Source: Candidatus Roizmanbacteria bacterium
GTDB lineage: Bacteria > Patescibacteriota > Microgenomatia > UBA1406 > GWC2-37-13
DNA: 64,000 nt
Assembly (NCBI GenBank): GCA_016215445.1
Contig: JACRJL010000003.1
Coordinates: 528,924-592,923 of the forward strand
Reading direction: 5' to 3'
Both the position numbers and the translations under genes were made by a program. This document shows, in pieces, positions 42,470 to 52,308 of this stretch. The first letter of the stretch is position 1. Each line of letters begins with the position of its first letter. Under the pieces are notes generated by a model that searched no databases, was not told where the DNA came from, and worked only from the letters and a program-made list of their open reading frames with translations.

Positions 42470-43323
42470 ATCTAAGACAAACTAGGAAAAAAATTAAATC
42501 TGTCACTAACGTAAAAAAAATTACTAAAGCAATGCAGATGATATCTGCTATCAAGATGAAAAAAGCCCAAACAGCAGCTTTAGAAGGTCGGCCTTATGAC
42601 GAGGAATTGAAAAAAATAATTTATAGAGTTATGCCTAAAGTAAGTGAAAAATATTCTCCGCTACTGGTAAATAACGATAGTTTAAATACGAAGAAATTGG
42701 GAATCGTAATTGCTTCTAACAAAGGACTTTGCGGTGGATTCAACATGAACCTTTTCCGATTTATTTCTAAAAACATTGATTTTAAAAAGACGGACATGGT
42801 CATCTTAGGAAAAAAAGCGACTTTTTTGGGAAGGGCTGGAGGAAATATAACCGCTGATTTTTCTTCTGTCAATCCTCTAAATAATATTTCAGCAGTTTTT
42901 AACTTTGTCCTTGAAAAGTTTCTCAAACAAGAATACAAGGAAATCATACTGTTTTACAACAAGTTCATTTCTATTTTAAAGATTGAACCTGTTATGGTCA
43001 AAATCTTACCCGTAAAAATAGATTTGAATAAGGAAGAAACGAATATAAAAACTAAACAAGTTGAATACTTAATTGAACCATCGCCAGATATTATCATAGA
43101 TCAGCTTTTAAGAAGTTATGTTCAGGAATCAATAAAAAATGCCATTATTGAATCGGAAGCCAGCGAGCATTCATCGCGCATGATAGCCATGAAAAACGCG
43201 ACAGACAATGCCACTGATGTTATCTATAATTTGACAATGTTAAGAAATAAAATTAGACAAGCAAATATCACCAATGAACTTTTGGATATGGTAAGCGCAA
43301 AAACCTCAGTAGAAGGAAATTAA
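42466..43323 (+). CDS. atpG: F1 ATP synthase subunit gamma
   Basis: 285 residues. The N-terminal rotor helix reads [28 protein letters not shown], a Rossmann-like middle domain contains [18 protein letters not shown], and the C-terminal helix has [17 protein letters not shown]...[17 protein letters not shown]. It forms the central shaft. A 21-nt spacer leads to atpD. Confidence 0.97.
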   Translation: MNLRQTRKKIKSVTNVKKITKAMQMISAIKMKKAQTAALEGRPYDEELKKIIYRVMPKVSEKYSPLLVNNDSLNTKKLGIVIASNKGLCGGFNMNLFRFISKNIDFKKTDMVILGKKATFLGRAGGNITADFSSVNPLNNISAVFNFVLEKFLKQEYKEIILFYNKFISILKIEPVMVKILPVKIDLNKEETNIKTKQVEYLIEPSPDIIIDQLLRSYVQESIKNAIIESEASEHSSRMIAMKNATDNATDVIYNLTMLRNKIRQANITNELLDMVSAKTSVEGN

Positions 43324-43338
43324 AAATTGAAAATTTAA

Positions 43339-44712
<1,374 letters not shown>

Positions 44713-44714
44713 AT

Positions 44715-45131
44715 ATGCTTCATCTGAAAATCATTACACCTAGAAAGGTAGTTTTAGACGAAGAAGTTAATTCTGTTTCTGTCCCTTCGTCAGAAGGAGA
44801 AATTACAATTCTTTCCCATCATGAAAATCTTTTTTCTCTTCTTGTGGAGGGAATTATTAAGATAATAAAAGGAGAGGCAGAGAACTATTTGTCAATCGGC
44901 GGCGGTTATATAGAAACCGACGGTGAAACCGTCATGATTCTCGTTTCAAAAGCTTATGGTCAGTCTGAAATAGACAAGGGTTTGACTGAAAAGGCACTGG
45001 ATGAGGCAAGGAAAATATTGTCTGAGGCGAAAGACGAAAAACAAAGAAGCGAAGCTCTTGCTATGATGCGCCGCGCTATCATTGATACAAAACTTCTTAA
45101 AAAGAGAAAAGCGCCTCGCTCGATGGTTTAA
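44715..45131 (+). CDS. atpC: F1 ATP synthase subunit epsilon
   Basis: 138 residues. The N-terminal beta sandwich (LKIITPRKVVLDEEVNSVSVPSSEGEITILSHHENL) binds gamma and the c-ring; two C-terminal helices (about 88-138) can extend to inhibit ATP hydrolysis. It is the last gene of the operon, which runs in the order accessory-B-E-F-H-A-G-D-C. topA begins 18 nt later under its own -10 box. Confidence 0.96.
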   Translation: MLHLKIITPRKVVLDEEVNSVSVPSSEGEITILSHHENLFSLLVEGIIKIIKGEAENYLSIGGGYIETDGETVMILVSKAYGQSEIDKGLTEKALDEARKILSEAKDEKQRSEALAMMRRAIIDTKLLKKRKAPRSMV

Positions 45132-45135
45132 TGTG

Positions 45136-45141
45136 TATAAT
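45136..45141 (+). promoter_or_regulatory. -10 box of topA
   Basis: TATAAT ends 8 nt before the ATG at 45150; predicted leaderless. No good -35 is visible, but the preceding G/T run may help. Confidence 0.55.
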
Positions 45142-45149
45142 AAACGAAT

Positions 45150-47162
45150 ATGTCTTTAATAATTGTTGAATCTCCGACCAAAGCAAGAACATTTAACCGT
45201 ATTTTAGACCCGAAAAAATACTTTGTCTATGCAACAATGGGTCATATTAGAGATCTTCCTGGTAATAAAACCTCAATAGATTACAAAAAATCGTTTAAAC
45301 CAGACTACGCCATTATAAAAAATAAAGAAAAAGTCGTCGAAAAGTTAAAAAAGCTTGCTTCGGAAAACAAAGAGATTATTTTGGCAACAGATCCTGATCG
45401 AGAAGGTGAATCTATTGCCTATCATGCCGCTTTTCTTCTCGGAAAAATAAAAGAAGAGTGGCCGGAAATAAAAATACTCGATCCAGATTTAAAAAGAATA
45501 GTTTTTCATGAAATCACTTCGTCTGCTCTTAAAGAAGCTCTTGAACACCCCTCAACTCTTAGATTGAGTCTTGTTAAAGGCCAGCAATCGAGAAGAATTC
45601 TCGACCGGATAGTCGGTTATGAACTTTCGCCTCTTCTTTGGAAAAAAACAGGAAAAAATTGGCTTTCCGCCGGACGCGTCCAAACTGTAGCTTTAAGATT
45701 AATTGTCGAGAGGGAAAAAGAAATTAAAAATTTCAAGATAGAAGATTATTATCAAATTTACGGAAATTTCGATAATATCAAAGCGAAACTTATATCTAAA
45801 AATGACCTGCCCTATGAACAAAAAACCACTTTGGAACTTTTTAGCGGCAATTACACCTTTACCAAAACTACCATCAACAAAGATAACGTCGATACGGTTA
45901 AGTCGGATTTAGAGACAGATAATTACAGCGTCACGAATATTGAAGAAACGATTCAAAACCGTTTCCCACCCCCTCCTTTTACTACTTCGCTTCTGCAACA
46001 GGATGCTTTTTATAAATTTGGTTTCTCGTCAAAAATGACAATGAGTCTTGCCCAAGGCTTATATGAAAGAGGTTTGATTACTTATCATAGAACAGATTCT
46101 TTTAATCTTTCCTCGTCATTTGTTTTCAAGGCTAAAGATTATATAACAGCCACATACGGTGAAAAATATTCTCTCGAAAAACCACGGGGATTTAAAACCA
46201 GGTCTAAAATGGCCCAAGAAGCCCATGAAGCGATTCGTCCTACTAAACTCGCCCCAAATATCAAAACCACGGAAAAGGTGACAATTAACCACCGCCGTCT
46301 CTACGGCCTGATATTCAACCGAGCCGTCGCCTGTCAGATGAAGGAAGCGGAAATTAAGATGATAAAGATAAATATAACTGGAGCCAAGAAATATCTATTC
46401 GTCAGTGAGGTTGAACAGGTTCTTTTTGACGGTTTTTTTAAGCTTCTCAATCCCAAGTTTGTCCAAGCCAATAATACCAAACCTAATGTCATTCTTAATC
46501 AGGCATTAACTTTGAAAACAGTTGAGAGTGAAGCTTTGCAAACAAAGCCACCTCCTCGATTTAACGAAGCTTCACTCATTAGAATTCTCGAGGAAAAAGG
46601 AATCGGTAGACCATCGACTTACGCACCAATCATTTCATTGATCCAGATGAAAAACTATGTTGAAAAAGACGGCCGTTATTTTGCTCCGACCAATCTCGGT
46701 TCGACTATTTGCGACTATCTTTCTTCTTCTTTTCCTGTCCTTTTTGACTTGAATTTCACAGCAGGAATGGAAGATGATTTAGACAAGATTGCCAACGACG
46801 AAAAAAACTTCATAAACGTTTTGAACGAGTTTTACCAGCCGTTTAAGAACACTTTAGAAACAAGTAAAAAAGATACTTCATTGATTGAAATAGAAAATAA
46901 AGTTGAAGGAATCTGTCCATTGGACGGTGGAAATCTTATCAGCCGATTTTCTCGTTTTGGTAAGTTTATTGCTTGTTCCAACTATCCAAAATGTAAGTAC
47001 ACAAAATCTATTCTTAAGACAGTAAAAGGTAAAAAATGCCCCAAAGACGGTGGGGAAATTGTGGTAAGATATAGTAAGAATAAGAAAAGATTTTATGGTT
47101 GTTCCAATTACCCTAAGTGCGATTTTTCTAGTTGGACAATAGCAGGAACGGCAAATGTTTAA
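45150..47162 (+). CDS. topA: DNA topoisomerase I
   Basis: 670 residues, type IA. The Toprim domain starts LIIVESPTKARTFNRIL with the acidic ATDPDREGESIAYH near residue 78. The catalytic Tyr lies in GLITYHRTDS near residue 312. The C-terminus carries two four-Cys zinc fingers (CPLDGG...CSNYPKC and CPKDGG...CSNYPKC). It relaxes negative supercoils. It starts under its own promoter right after the atp operon; pyrG begins 5 nt after its stop. Confidence 0.97.
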   Translation: MSLIIVESPTKARTFNRILDPKKYFVYATMGHIRDLPGNKTSIDYKKSFKPDYAIIKNKEKVVEKLKKLASENKEIILATDPDREGESIAYHAAFLLGKIKEEWPEIKILDPDLKRIVFHEITSSALKEALEHPSTLRLSLVKGQQSRRILDRIVGYELSPLLWKKTGKNWLSAGRVQTVALRLIVEREKEIKNFKIEDYYQIYGNFDNIKAKLISKNDLPYEQKTTLELFSGNYTFTKTTINKDNVDTVKSDLETDNYSVTNIEETIQNRFPPPPFTTSLLQQDAFYKFGFSSKMTMSLAQGLYERGLITYHRTDSFNLSSSFVFKAKDYITATYGEKYSLEKPRGFKTRSKMAQEAHEAIRPTKLAPNIKTTEKVTINHRRLYGLIFNRAVACQMKEAEIKMIKINITGAKKYLFVSEVEQVLFDGFFKLLNPKFVQANNTKPNVILNQALTLKTVESEALQTKPPPRFNEASLIRILEEKGIGRPSTYAPIISLIQMKNYVEKDGRYFAPTNLGSTICDYLSSSFPVLFDLNFTAGMEDDLDKIANDEKNFINVLNEFYQPFKNTLETSKKDTSLIEIENKVEGICPLDGGNLISRFSRFGKFIACSNYPKCKYTKSILKTVKGKKCPKDGGEIVVRYSKNKKRFYGCSNYPKCDFSSWTIAGTANV

Positions 47163-47167
47163 ATAAT

Positions 47168-48790
47168 ATGAAATATATATTTATTTCTGGTGGTGTGATT
47201 TCCGGAATTGGCAAGGGTATTACAGCTGCTTCCATCTCCCTTCTACTTAAGCAAGCGGGTTACAAAGTAGTCCCTCTTAAATTTGAAAATTACCTAAATA
47301 TTGACGCGGGTACAATTAACCCGATCGAACACGGCGATCCATTTTTGTGTGAAGACGGTACTGAAGCTGATATGGATATAGGCACTTATGAAAAATTTTT
47401 GAACGAAGAAATGGGTAAGGATAATTTCGTCACCATGGGCCAGATTTATAAAACAGTTATAGAAAAGGAGAGGCGTTTTGAATATGACGGCGAGGATGTC
47501 GAAGCCATTCCTCACGTTACAAGTGAAATAATTAAACGAATAAACGACCTTGGAAGGAGTAAAAAAGCTGACATAGTAGTCATAGAATTGGGAGGAACAG
47601 CAGGTGAGTACCAAAATGTTTTCTATTACGAAGCCTCTCGGCTCTTAACGCTGAAGCAACCCGAAGACGTCATACATGTCCACGTTTCCTACGTTCCGAC
47701 ACCAAAACATCTCGGTGAACCGAAAACAAAACCGACCCAACTTTCTGTAAAAACTTTGAATTCAATGGGGATCCAACCCGATTTCATCGTCGCGCGAAGC
47801 GAGAAGTATATTGATAAAAGACGTCGGGATCGTTTTGCCCTTTTTTGTAACGTCCAATCAGAGAATATCATTTCCAACCCAGATTTAGAAAATCCTTATG
47901 AAGTGCCAATGGTTCTTGAAGAACAACAGCTTGGTGATAAAATTTTAACAAAACTTCATCTATCTGTCCGCAAATCTGATCTTTCGGAGTGGAAAAAATT
48001 TGTCGATTCAGTCAATAAAAAAAAGCTAAAAACCATTAACCTGGCTATAGTCGGTAAATATTTCGGTACAGGCGACTATCAGTTAAGAGATTCCTACGCC
48101 GCTTTGTTTGACGCTTTAGACCACGCCGCTTGGAGAACCGGCATTGATTTGAAAACACACTGGATCAACGCAGAAAAAGTAGAAAAAGAGGGAACAGGTA
48201 TAATTGGCAACCCCGACGGTCTAATTGTACCAATTGGCTGGGGAGAAAGAGGCGCTGAGGGTATGATAGCTGCGGCAGGTTATTCAAGAGATAAGAAAAT
48301 TCCTTATCTTGGTCTTTGCTACGGAATGCAACTTGCAGTTGTTTCTTTTGCTCGTGACATACTCGGTTGGAAAGATGCTAACACGGCTGAAAATGACGTT
48401 AAAACATCTCATCCTGTAATCCAAATGATGCCTCACCAAGCTAAATATATGGATAAACGAGCTTACGGTGGTACTATGCGTTTAGGAGGTTGGGAAGCTA
48501 CAGTCAAAAAAGGAACCATGGCTCATCAAATCTATAAAACAACCGATACTTCAGAAAGACACAGACATCGATGGGAATTTAACAATAAATATAAAGAATT
48601 TTTTGAAAAAAAAGGATTAATAATAAGTGCAATTTCCAAAGAAGAAGGACTTTGTGAAATTATTGAACTCGACCAAAAAGTTCATCCATTTTATTTAGGA
48701 ACTCAGGGTCACCCGGAATATAAAAGCCGCCCGCTTAATCCGCACCCCATCTTTGTCGCTTTCTTAGAAGCTTGTAAAAAAGGGCGTTAA
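47168..48790 (+). CDS. pyrG: CTP synthase
   Basis: 540 residues from MKYIFISGGVISGIGKGIT. The track start 12 codons upstream overlaps topA and is not conserved. The N-terminal amidoligase domain has the P-loop GVISGIGKGI and IEHGDPFLCEDGTEADMD. The C-terminal class I glutaminase has the nucleophile Cys in YLGLCYGMQLAVV near residue 393 and His/Glu in GTQGHPEYKSRP. It makes CTP from UTP, glutamine and ATP. rplS follows after 20 nt. Confidence 0.97.
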   Translation: MKYIFISGGVISGIGKGITAASISLLLKQAGYKVVPLKFENYLNIDAGTINPIEHGDPFLCEDGTEADMDIGTYEKFLNEEMGKDNFVTMGQIYKTVIEKERRFEYDGEDVEAIPHVTSEIIKRINDLGRSKKADIVVIELGGTAGEYQNVFYYEASRLLTLKQPEDVIHVHVSYVPTPKHLGEPKTKPTQLSVKTLNSMGIQPDFIVARSEKYIDKRRRDRFALFCNVQSENIISNPDLENPYEVPMVLEEQQLGDKILTKLHLSVRKSDLSEWKKFVDSVNKKKLKTINLAIVGKYFGTGDYQLRDSYAALFDALDHAAWRTGIDLKTHWINAEKVEKEGTGIIGNPDGLIVPIGWGERGAEGMIAAAGYSRDKKIPYLGLCYGMQLAVVSFARDILGWKDANTAENDVKTSHPVIQMMPHQAKYMDKRAYGGTMRLGGWEATVKKGTMAHQIYKTTDTSERHRHRWEFNNKYKEFFEKKGLIISAISKEEGLCEIIELDQKVHPFYLGTQGHPEYKSRPLNPHPIFVAFLEACKKGR

Positions 48791-48810
48791 CTGTTAAAAT
48801 ATAAAATTCT

Positions 48811-49158
48811 ATGGCTAACTCAATGATATATAAAGATAAGAAATTTAAGGTTGGAGATACCCTTTCGATCCATTATAAAATTAAAGAAGGGGATAAAGAA
48901 AGAATCCAGGTCTTCAAAGGAATTTTGATAAAAATTAAAGGGGACTCAATCGCTAACAGGATGATAACTGTCAGAAAACTCACTAAGACAGGAATTGGAG
49001 TAGAAAGAATCATTCCCTTGTCATCGCCCTATATTGCTGAAATGCTGTCTTTAAAAAAATCTTCATACCAAAAAGCCAAAGCTTATTTCATCAGAAATTT
49101 ATCTGATCAGGAACTGAGAAATAAGTTATACAGAACAAAAACGATTGCTAAAAAATGA
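48811..49158 (+). CDS. rplS: 50S ribosomal protein L19
   Basis: 115 residues, normal length. FKVGDTLSIHYKIKEGDKERIQVFKGILI and the IGVERIIPLSSPYI stretch are L19 signatures. It sits at the 30S-50S interface. A TATAAA element ends 5 nt before the ATG, so it may have its own leaderless promoter as well as read-through from pyrG. yraN overlaps by 4 nt, as in many genomes. Confidence 0.97.
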   Translation: MANSMIYKDKKFKVGDTLSIHYKIKEGDKERIQVFKGILIKIKGDSIANRMITVRKLTKTGIGVERIIPLSSPYIAEMLSLKKSSYQKAKAYFIRNLSDQELRNKLYRTKTIAKK

Positions 49159-49511
49159 GTTTTTACCAAAAGAATATCGGTAAACTAGGTGAACAAAAAG
49201 CCCTTCTTTTCTTAAAGGACAATGGATTTACTATCCTGAAAACAAACTTCCGCTCCAGACAAGGCGAGATTGACTTGATTGCAAAAAAAGATAGAACAGT
49301 CTATTTTATTGAAGTTAAAACCAGAACCTCTCTAAACAAAGGTTATCCATATGAAGCTGTCAATAAAACTAAAATTTTTCGCTTGAAAAAGACTGCTAAT
49401 TATTTTTTGTTGAAATCGAACTACAAAGACTATAAACTAAAGTTAGGAGTGATATCATTAGTTTTAGATAAAGAGAAAGATAGTTTAAAATTTTATGACG
49501 ATCTTGAGTAA
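49155..49511 (+). CDS. yraN: UPF0102/YraN-family endonuclease-like protein
   Basis: 118 residues. The PD-(D/E)xK-like core is visible: GEIDLIAKKDRTVYFIEVKTRT near residues 37-58, preceded by LGEQKALLFLKDNGFTILKTNFRSRQ. The family is widespread next to rplS and rnhB and is thought to act on Holliday-junction-like DNA, but its role is unsettled. Overlaps rplS by 4 nt. The downstream gene begins after 18 nt with a strong ribosome-binding site. Confidence 0.93.
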   Translation: MSFYQKNIGKLGEQKALLFLKDNGFTILKTNFRSRQGEIDLIAKKDRTVYFIEVKTRTSLNKGYPYEAVNKTKIFRLKKTANYFLLKSNYKDYKLKLGVISLVLDKEKDSLKFYDDLE

Positions 49512-49529
49512 GGAGGTGAAAAAAATATT

Positions 49530-50183
49530 ATGGTCGATTTAGTAAATCTTGTGTTAGTAGACTTTTTTAAAAGCTTAGGGTCATTTTTACCTAATCTAAT
49601 CGGTGGCTTTTTAATATTGTTGGTTGGATTTTTAATCGGAAGCATAGTCAAACACTTAATATTGACTGTCTTCTCCTTTTTAAAACTGGATAATCTTTTC
49701 CAGAAAACCAAACTCTTGGGTAAAGGACAGTTGAAAATATGGGTAGAGGTTTTAACGGAAATTTTTAAATGGATGCTCATAATAGTCTTTTTGATTCCTA
49801 CCCTCGAAGTTTGGGGTCTTTCAAGAGCCACTGAAGTCTTAAATCAGTTCCTTTTTTATCTGCCAAACGTTATCGTTGCCGTTGTCATTGCTTTCGTGGG
49901 TTTCTTGGCTGCGAATTTGGGAGCCGACCTGGTTCGCCATAGTGTCAAAACAATGGGAGCTTCTTCAGCAAGCGGTTTAGCCGTATTCACAAAATGGGCG
50001 ATCTCATTTTTTACGGTTCTAGTCGTTCTTAATCAGCTTGGAGTAGCCCAAGACCTAGTAAGAATTCTTTTTACAGGAATAGTTGTTATGTTGGCATTAG
50101 CCGGAGGTTTAGCTTTCGGTCTAGGTGGCAAGGACGTTGCTAGAGAGCTATTGGAGGAACTGAAAAAGAAATTAGAAGGTTGA
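49530..50183 (+). CDS. MscS-like conserved TM-helix channel protein
   Basis: 217 residues. About four hydrophobic helices (22-44, 78-100, 110-135, 148-195), with the Gly/Ala-rich pore-helix-like end VVMLALAGGLAFGLGGKDVARELLEEL, similar to the TM3 of MscS and typical of 'mechanosensitive ion channel family protein with conserved TM helix' members. There is no C-terminal cytoplasmic vestibule. It probably forms a small pore or osmotic valve. Translation starts at an ATG 11 nt after AAGGAGGTGA, one of three strong sites in the window. A hairpin terminator follows. Confidence 0.8.
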   Translation: MVDLVNLVLVDFFKSLGSFLPNLIGGFLILLVGFLIGSIVKHLILTVFSFLKLDNLFQKTKLLGKGQLKIWVEVLTEIFKWMLIIVFLIPTLEVWGLSRATEVLNQFLFYLPNVIVAVVIAFVGFLAANLGADLVRHSVKTMGASSASGLAVFTKWAISFFTVLVVLNQLGVAQDLVRILFTGIVVMLALAGGLAFGLGGKDVARELLEELKKKLEG

Positions 50184-50216
50184 GTAAAAATTAGGAGATA
50201 TCTCGTATTCTTTAAA

Positions 50217-50256
50217 AGAAAAACCTATCTGATTGGTTTAGTGGGTAGGTTTTTCT
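50217..50256 (+). terminator. Hairpin terminator between MscS-like gene and tRNA-Glu
   Basis: AGAAAAACCTA pairs perfectly with TAGGTTTTTCT over 11 bp, with an 18-nt loop; the T tract is part of the 3' arm. Confidence 0.75.
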
Positions 50257-50268
50257 TGTATTTTGTTG

Positions 50269-50274
50269 TATAAT
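50269..50274 (+). promoter_or_regulatory. -10 box of tRNA-Glu
   Basis: TATAAT ends 10 nt before the mature tRNA 5' end, leaving a leader of about 3 nt. Confidence 0.65.
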
Positions 50275-50284
50275 ATTTTCCGAA

Positions 50285-50358
50285 GGTCCCGTCGTCTAGC
50301 GGCCTAGGACATCTGGTTTTCAGCCAGAGAATCAGGGGTTCGAATCCCCTCGGGATCA
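50285..50358 (+). tRNA. tRNA-Glu (UUC anticodon)
   Basis: Acceptor GGTCCCG/CGGGATC, anticodon arm TCTGG-TTTTCAG-CCAGA with anticodon TTC, T-arm GGGGTTCGAATCCCC, discriminator A. No encoded CCA. The convergent gene ends at the very next base. Confidence 0.95.
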
Positions 50359-51207
50359 CTAAATCTTATTTAATTTTCGCATTTTACCTACGGCTAAGTT
50401 AAATTCTGTCATAACAGTTCTTATTTTTTCATCATACTCTTGAGGAAGTATCCGAACAATAACTGCACCTGTCGGGTGAGTTCTAACTGAACCTGCTCTT
50501 ACAACAGATACTCCAAGCCATTCAGGTCTCATTTTTAATTTTTCAAATAATCGGTTTAATAAGTAGGCTTGCGGAATAGGATTTGCTAAGTTTTCATTTG
50601 TCAATCGAGTAGTTGAAAGAATAAAAAGAGGTTTGTCAGGAGCATTTGATCCCCAGTCTACCAATGATAATGCAATTCTAGCTAAACTGATAACATCGGC
50701 GCCGTGACTTAGCTTTGTGTCACTTCTACCAATACCTGCCATTATTGCAACGTTTTGTTCATGAATTTCTCCGACGGTTTTCAATCTATTAATTGCTCCC
50801 ATAAAGAGACGGCTTGGTTCGTCATTATCTTTTGGTTCTCGATAATAACAATAAGGAGGATAATCAAAAAAGTATATAGAACTCGAAACTCCATATTCTC
50901 TAACGATAGAATCAAACCCATCTCGTTCTATACTGGTAATCATCCTCGCGATATATGCTGGTTTACCATTACTTGAGGGATGTATTAATGTTATAAAATA
51001 ATGTGGCACATCTGATTTCATTTTTGCTCCGAGAATCAAAGATAATTGATCCGCTACATTGTTTACTTGATCTGGTCGAGTTGGAATTGAAATAAGTGCT
51101 CTTTTAATATGAAAACCAAGTTTTTTTAGCTTGTTTAAATTATTATGAGCGTGGGATAAATATCCTGAAGTTTTTAATCTATTTACACTTTGGGCTTCTA
51201 TGACCAT
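50359..51207 (-). CDS. Hypothetical protein, about 282 aa
   Basis: I do not recognise a family. The start is taken as the ATG at 51207 (MVIEAQSVNRL), because the track start is a TTG that overlaps the TATAAT box and the new start lies 9 nt after it. The protein is soluble, mixed alpha/beta, with a central Tyr/Pro-rich loop (YFFDYPPYCYYREPKDND) and several helix-strand units in the C-terminal half (HGADVISLARIALSLVDWG). Alternating strands such as ALISIPTRP and PLFILSTTRL suggest a Rossmann-like or nucleotide-processing fold, but no catalytic motif is clear. It is a single-gene transcript. Confidence 0.6.
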   Translation of the reverse strand: MVIEAQSVNRLKTSGYLSHAHNNLNKLKKLGFHIKRALISIPTRPDQVNNVADQLSLILGAKMKSDVPHYFITLIHPSSNGKPAYIARMITSIERDGFDSIVREYGVSSSIYFFDYPPYCYYREPKDNDEPSRLFMGAINRLKTVGEIHEQNVAIMAGIGRSDTKLSHGADVISLARIALSLVDWGSNAPDKPLFILSTTRLTNENLANPIPQAYLLNRLFEKLKMRPEWLGVSVVRAGSVRTHPTGAVIVRILPQEYDEKIRTVMTEFNLAVGKMRKLNKI

Positions 51208-51287
51208 CTCAAAGTTATTATATAACAAATAAAAATATTATAAGTCCGGAAGATACTATCTTAATTCCGAATCCTTAGGACCACAAA

Positions 51288-51611
51288 TTATCCTTCGGCG
51301 AGCCATTTCTTATATAAAGCGAGATTTCTTGGCACTGAGCAAGCCCTATATGTCGTATCACTTTGTTTGTCACACTTCGTCTCTTCAGGTATTTCATCTG
51401 GGAAACGGTCCTTGACTTTTAGTTTTAACGCACATAAAGGTTTTCCATCTGCGCTTACAGTTGAGATTGTCCTTGCCATAGTACTAGCATAGTTAGCTAG
51501 TTCTACCAGTTTTTCAAATGTCAGATCTCCCCCTACCAATCTATAAAGTTCTGATTGATTTCCGGTATAGGCAGTGCAGGCGAAACAGGCTTTGCTTCCA
51601 CGTTCACTCAT
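51288..51611 (-). CDS. Hypothetical cysteine-containing protein, 107 aa
   Basis: Not recognised. It is soluble with six Cys (KACFACTAYTG, KPLCALKLK, ETKCDKQSD, YRACSVPRN), and the first CxxC with later Cys could bind zinc or a cluster. A TATACT box ends 7 nt before the ATG and overlaps the divergent promoter of the 51648 gene. Codon usage and composition match neighbours. No partner is obvious. Confidence 0.55.
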   Translation of the reverse strand: MSERGSKACFACTAYTGNQSELYRLVGGDLTFEKLVELANYASTMARTISTVSADGKPLCALKLKVKDRFPDEIPEETKCDKQSDTTYRACSVPRNLALYKKWLAEG

Positions 51612-51635
51612 ACCCTATAGTATAGCATTTTCTGT

Positions 51636-51641
51636 TATAAT
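51636..51641 (+). promoter_or_regulatory. -10 box of the 51648 gene
   Basis: TATAAT ends 6 nt before the ATG; predicted leaderless. It is back-to-back with the TATACT box at 51619-51624 of the divergent gene. Confidence 0.6.
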
Positions 51642-51647
51642 ACTCAA

Positions 51648-51857
51648 ATGGCAAACGATCCAGAAAATAGACCAAGGATTAACTACGAAAAACTTAGATC
51701 TCCTGTCGGAGGTATTATTGAAAAGAAAAACCTACGTTATAAAACCGCTATGGAATTTGAGAAAAGGAGAAATATAGTCTTAGGAATTATTGCCGGAGCC
51801 ATCGTAACTTGCTTTGCAACTGGAATAGTTTCATACGAGATCTTTAAACCTCGTTAA
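51648..51857 (+). CDS. Small membrane protein, 69 aa
   Basis: Not recognised. A basic, polar N-terminal half (about 1-42: NDPENRPRINYEKLRSP, KKNLRYKTAMEFEKRRN) is followed by one hydrophobic helix (about 45-64, IVLGIIAGAIVTCFATGIV) and a short tail. It looks like a tail-anchored or single-pass small protein. A TATAAT box 6 nt before the ATG and a normal stop support expression. The overlapping frame at 51574 is its shadow. Confidence 0.55.
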   Translation: MANDPENRPRINYEKLRSPVGGIIEKKNLRYKTAMEFEKRRNIVLGIIAGAIVTCFATGIVSYEIFKPR

Positions 51858-51873
51858 CTAAGGCTCTTATTGG

Positions 51874-51879
51874 TATAAT
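51874..51879 (+). promoter_or_regulatory. -10 box ahead of the truncated tRNA-Leu copy
   Basis: TATAAT ends 13 nt before the truncated copy GCCGCGGTGGTGGAA. As at tRNA-Asp, the promoter is placed for the truncated copy and not for the intact gene 126 bp further on. Confidence 0.6.
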
Positions 51880-51892
51880 ATTAATAATAATC

Positions 51893-51907
51893 GCCGCGGT
51901 GGTGGAA
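51893..51907 (+). repeat. Truncated tRNA-Leu 5' end (direct repeat, left copy)
   Basis: GCCGCGGTGGTGGAA is identical to the first 15 nt of tRNA-Leu at 52019-52033. The copies are 126 bp apart, with two hairpins and no gene between. Confidence 0.88.
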
Positions 51908-51913
51908 GTGTTA

Positions 51914-51971
51914 TCTGTCTGTTCACGACAAAAGTCGTGATTACAGACAGTTCATCCCGCCTCAGGCGGGA
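51914..51971 (+). repeat. Two consecutive hairpins in the tRNA-Leu insert
   Basis: CTGTCTGT-T-CACGAC-AAAA-GTCGTG-ATT-ACAGACAG (about 51915-51950) is a long stem with a small internal bulge, followed by TCCCGCC-TCA-GGCGGGA (about 51955-51971). Both are GC-rich palindromes of the type repeated widely in CPR genomes, by recollection. Confidence 0.8.
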
Positions 51972-52018
51972 GTATACAAGAAAGCAACTTAACAATAAGG
52001 GTATCAAAATTATAAGAA

Positions 52019-52102
52019 GCCGCGGTGGTGGAATGGTATACACGCAGGACTTAAAATCCTGTGATCGAATAGATCGTGAGCGTTCGAGTCGCTCCCGCGG
52101 CA
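52019..52102 (+). tRNA. tRNA-Leu (UAA anticodon)
   Basis: Acceptor GCCGCGG/CCGCGGC, anticodon arm CAGGA-CTTAAAA-TCCTG with anticodon TAA, long class II variable arm, T-arm GCG-TTCGAGT-CGC, discriminator A. No encoded CCA. First of a three-tRNA group Leu-Thr-Arg. Confidence 0.94.
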
Positions 52103-52111
52103 CTTTGAGTT

Positions 52112-52183
52112 GCCCACTTAGCTCAGCGGTAGAGCAGCTGTTTTGTAAACAGCAGGTCGTCAGTTCAAATCTGACAGTGGGCT
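52112..52183 (+). tRNA. tRNA-Thr (UGU anticodon)
   Basis: Acceptor GCCCACT/AGTGGGC, anticodon arm GCTGT-TTTGTAA-ACAGC with anticodon TGT, discriminator T. It lies 9 nt after tRNA-Leu. Confidence 0.94.
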
Positions 52184-52186
52184 CCA

Positions 52187-52258
52187 GAGCTCATAGTTCA
52201 ACGGATAGAATAAATCCCTTCTAAGGATTAGATGGCAGTTCGATTCTGCCTGAGCTCA
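52187..52258 (+). tRNA. tRNA-Arg (UCU anticodon)
   Basis: Acceptor GAGCTCA/TGAGCTC, anticodon arm AATCC-CTTCTAA-GGATT with anticodon TCT, T-arm with GTTCGATTC, discriminator A. It lies 3 nt after tRNA-Thr. Confidence 0.94.
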
Positions 52259-52264
52259 CTTAAT

Positions 52265-52303
52265 GACAGCCCCGAAGGGGAGCCTTCGGCTTTCGATTCT
52301 GTC
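52265..52303 (+). terminator. Hairpin cluster between the tRNA group and obg
   Basis: GACAG...CTGTC encloses CCCC-GAA-GGGG and AGCC-TTC-GGCT followed by TT. It separates the convergent tRNA and obg transcripts. It may be a palindromic repeat that has been used as a terminator. Confidence 0.55.
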
Positions 52304-52308
52304 AAGCC

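Noticed and set aside
47132-47167. Upstream start of pyrG in the ORF track
   Set aside because: The extra 12 codons overlap topA and precede the conserved MKYIFISGG start.
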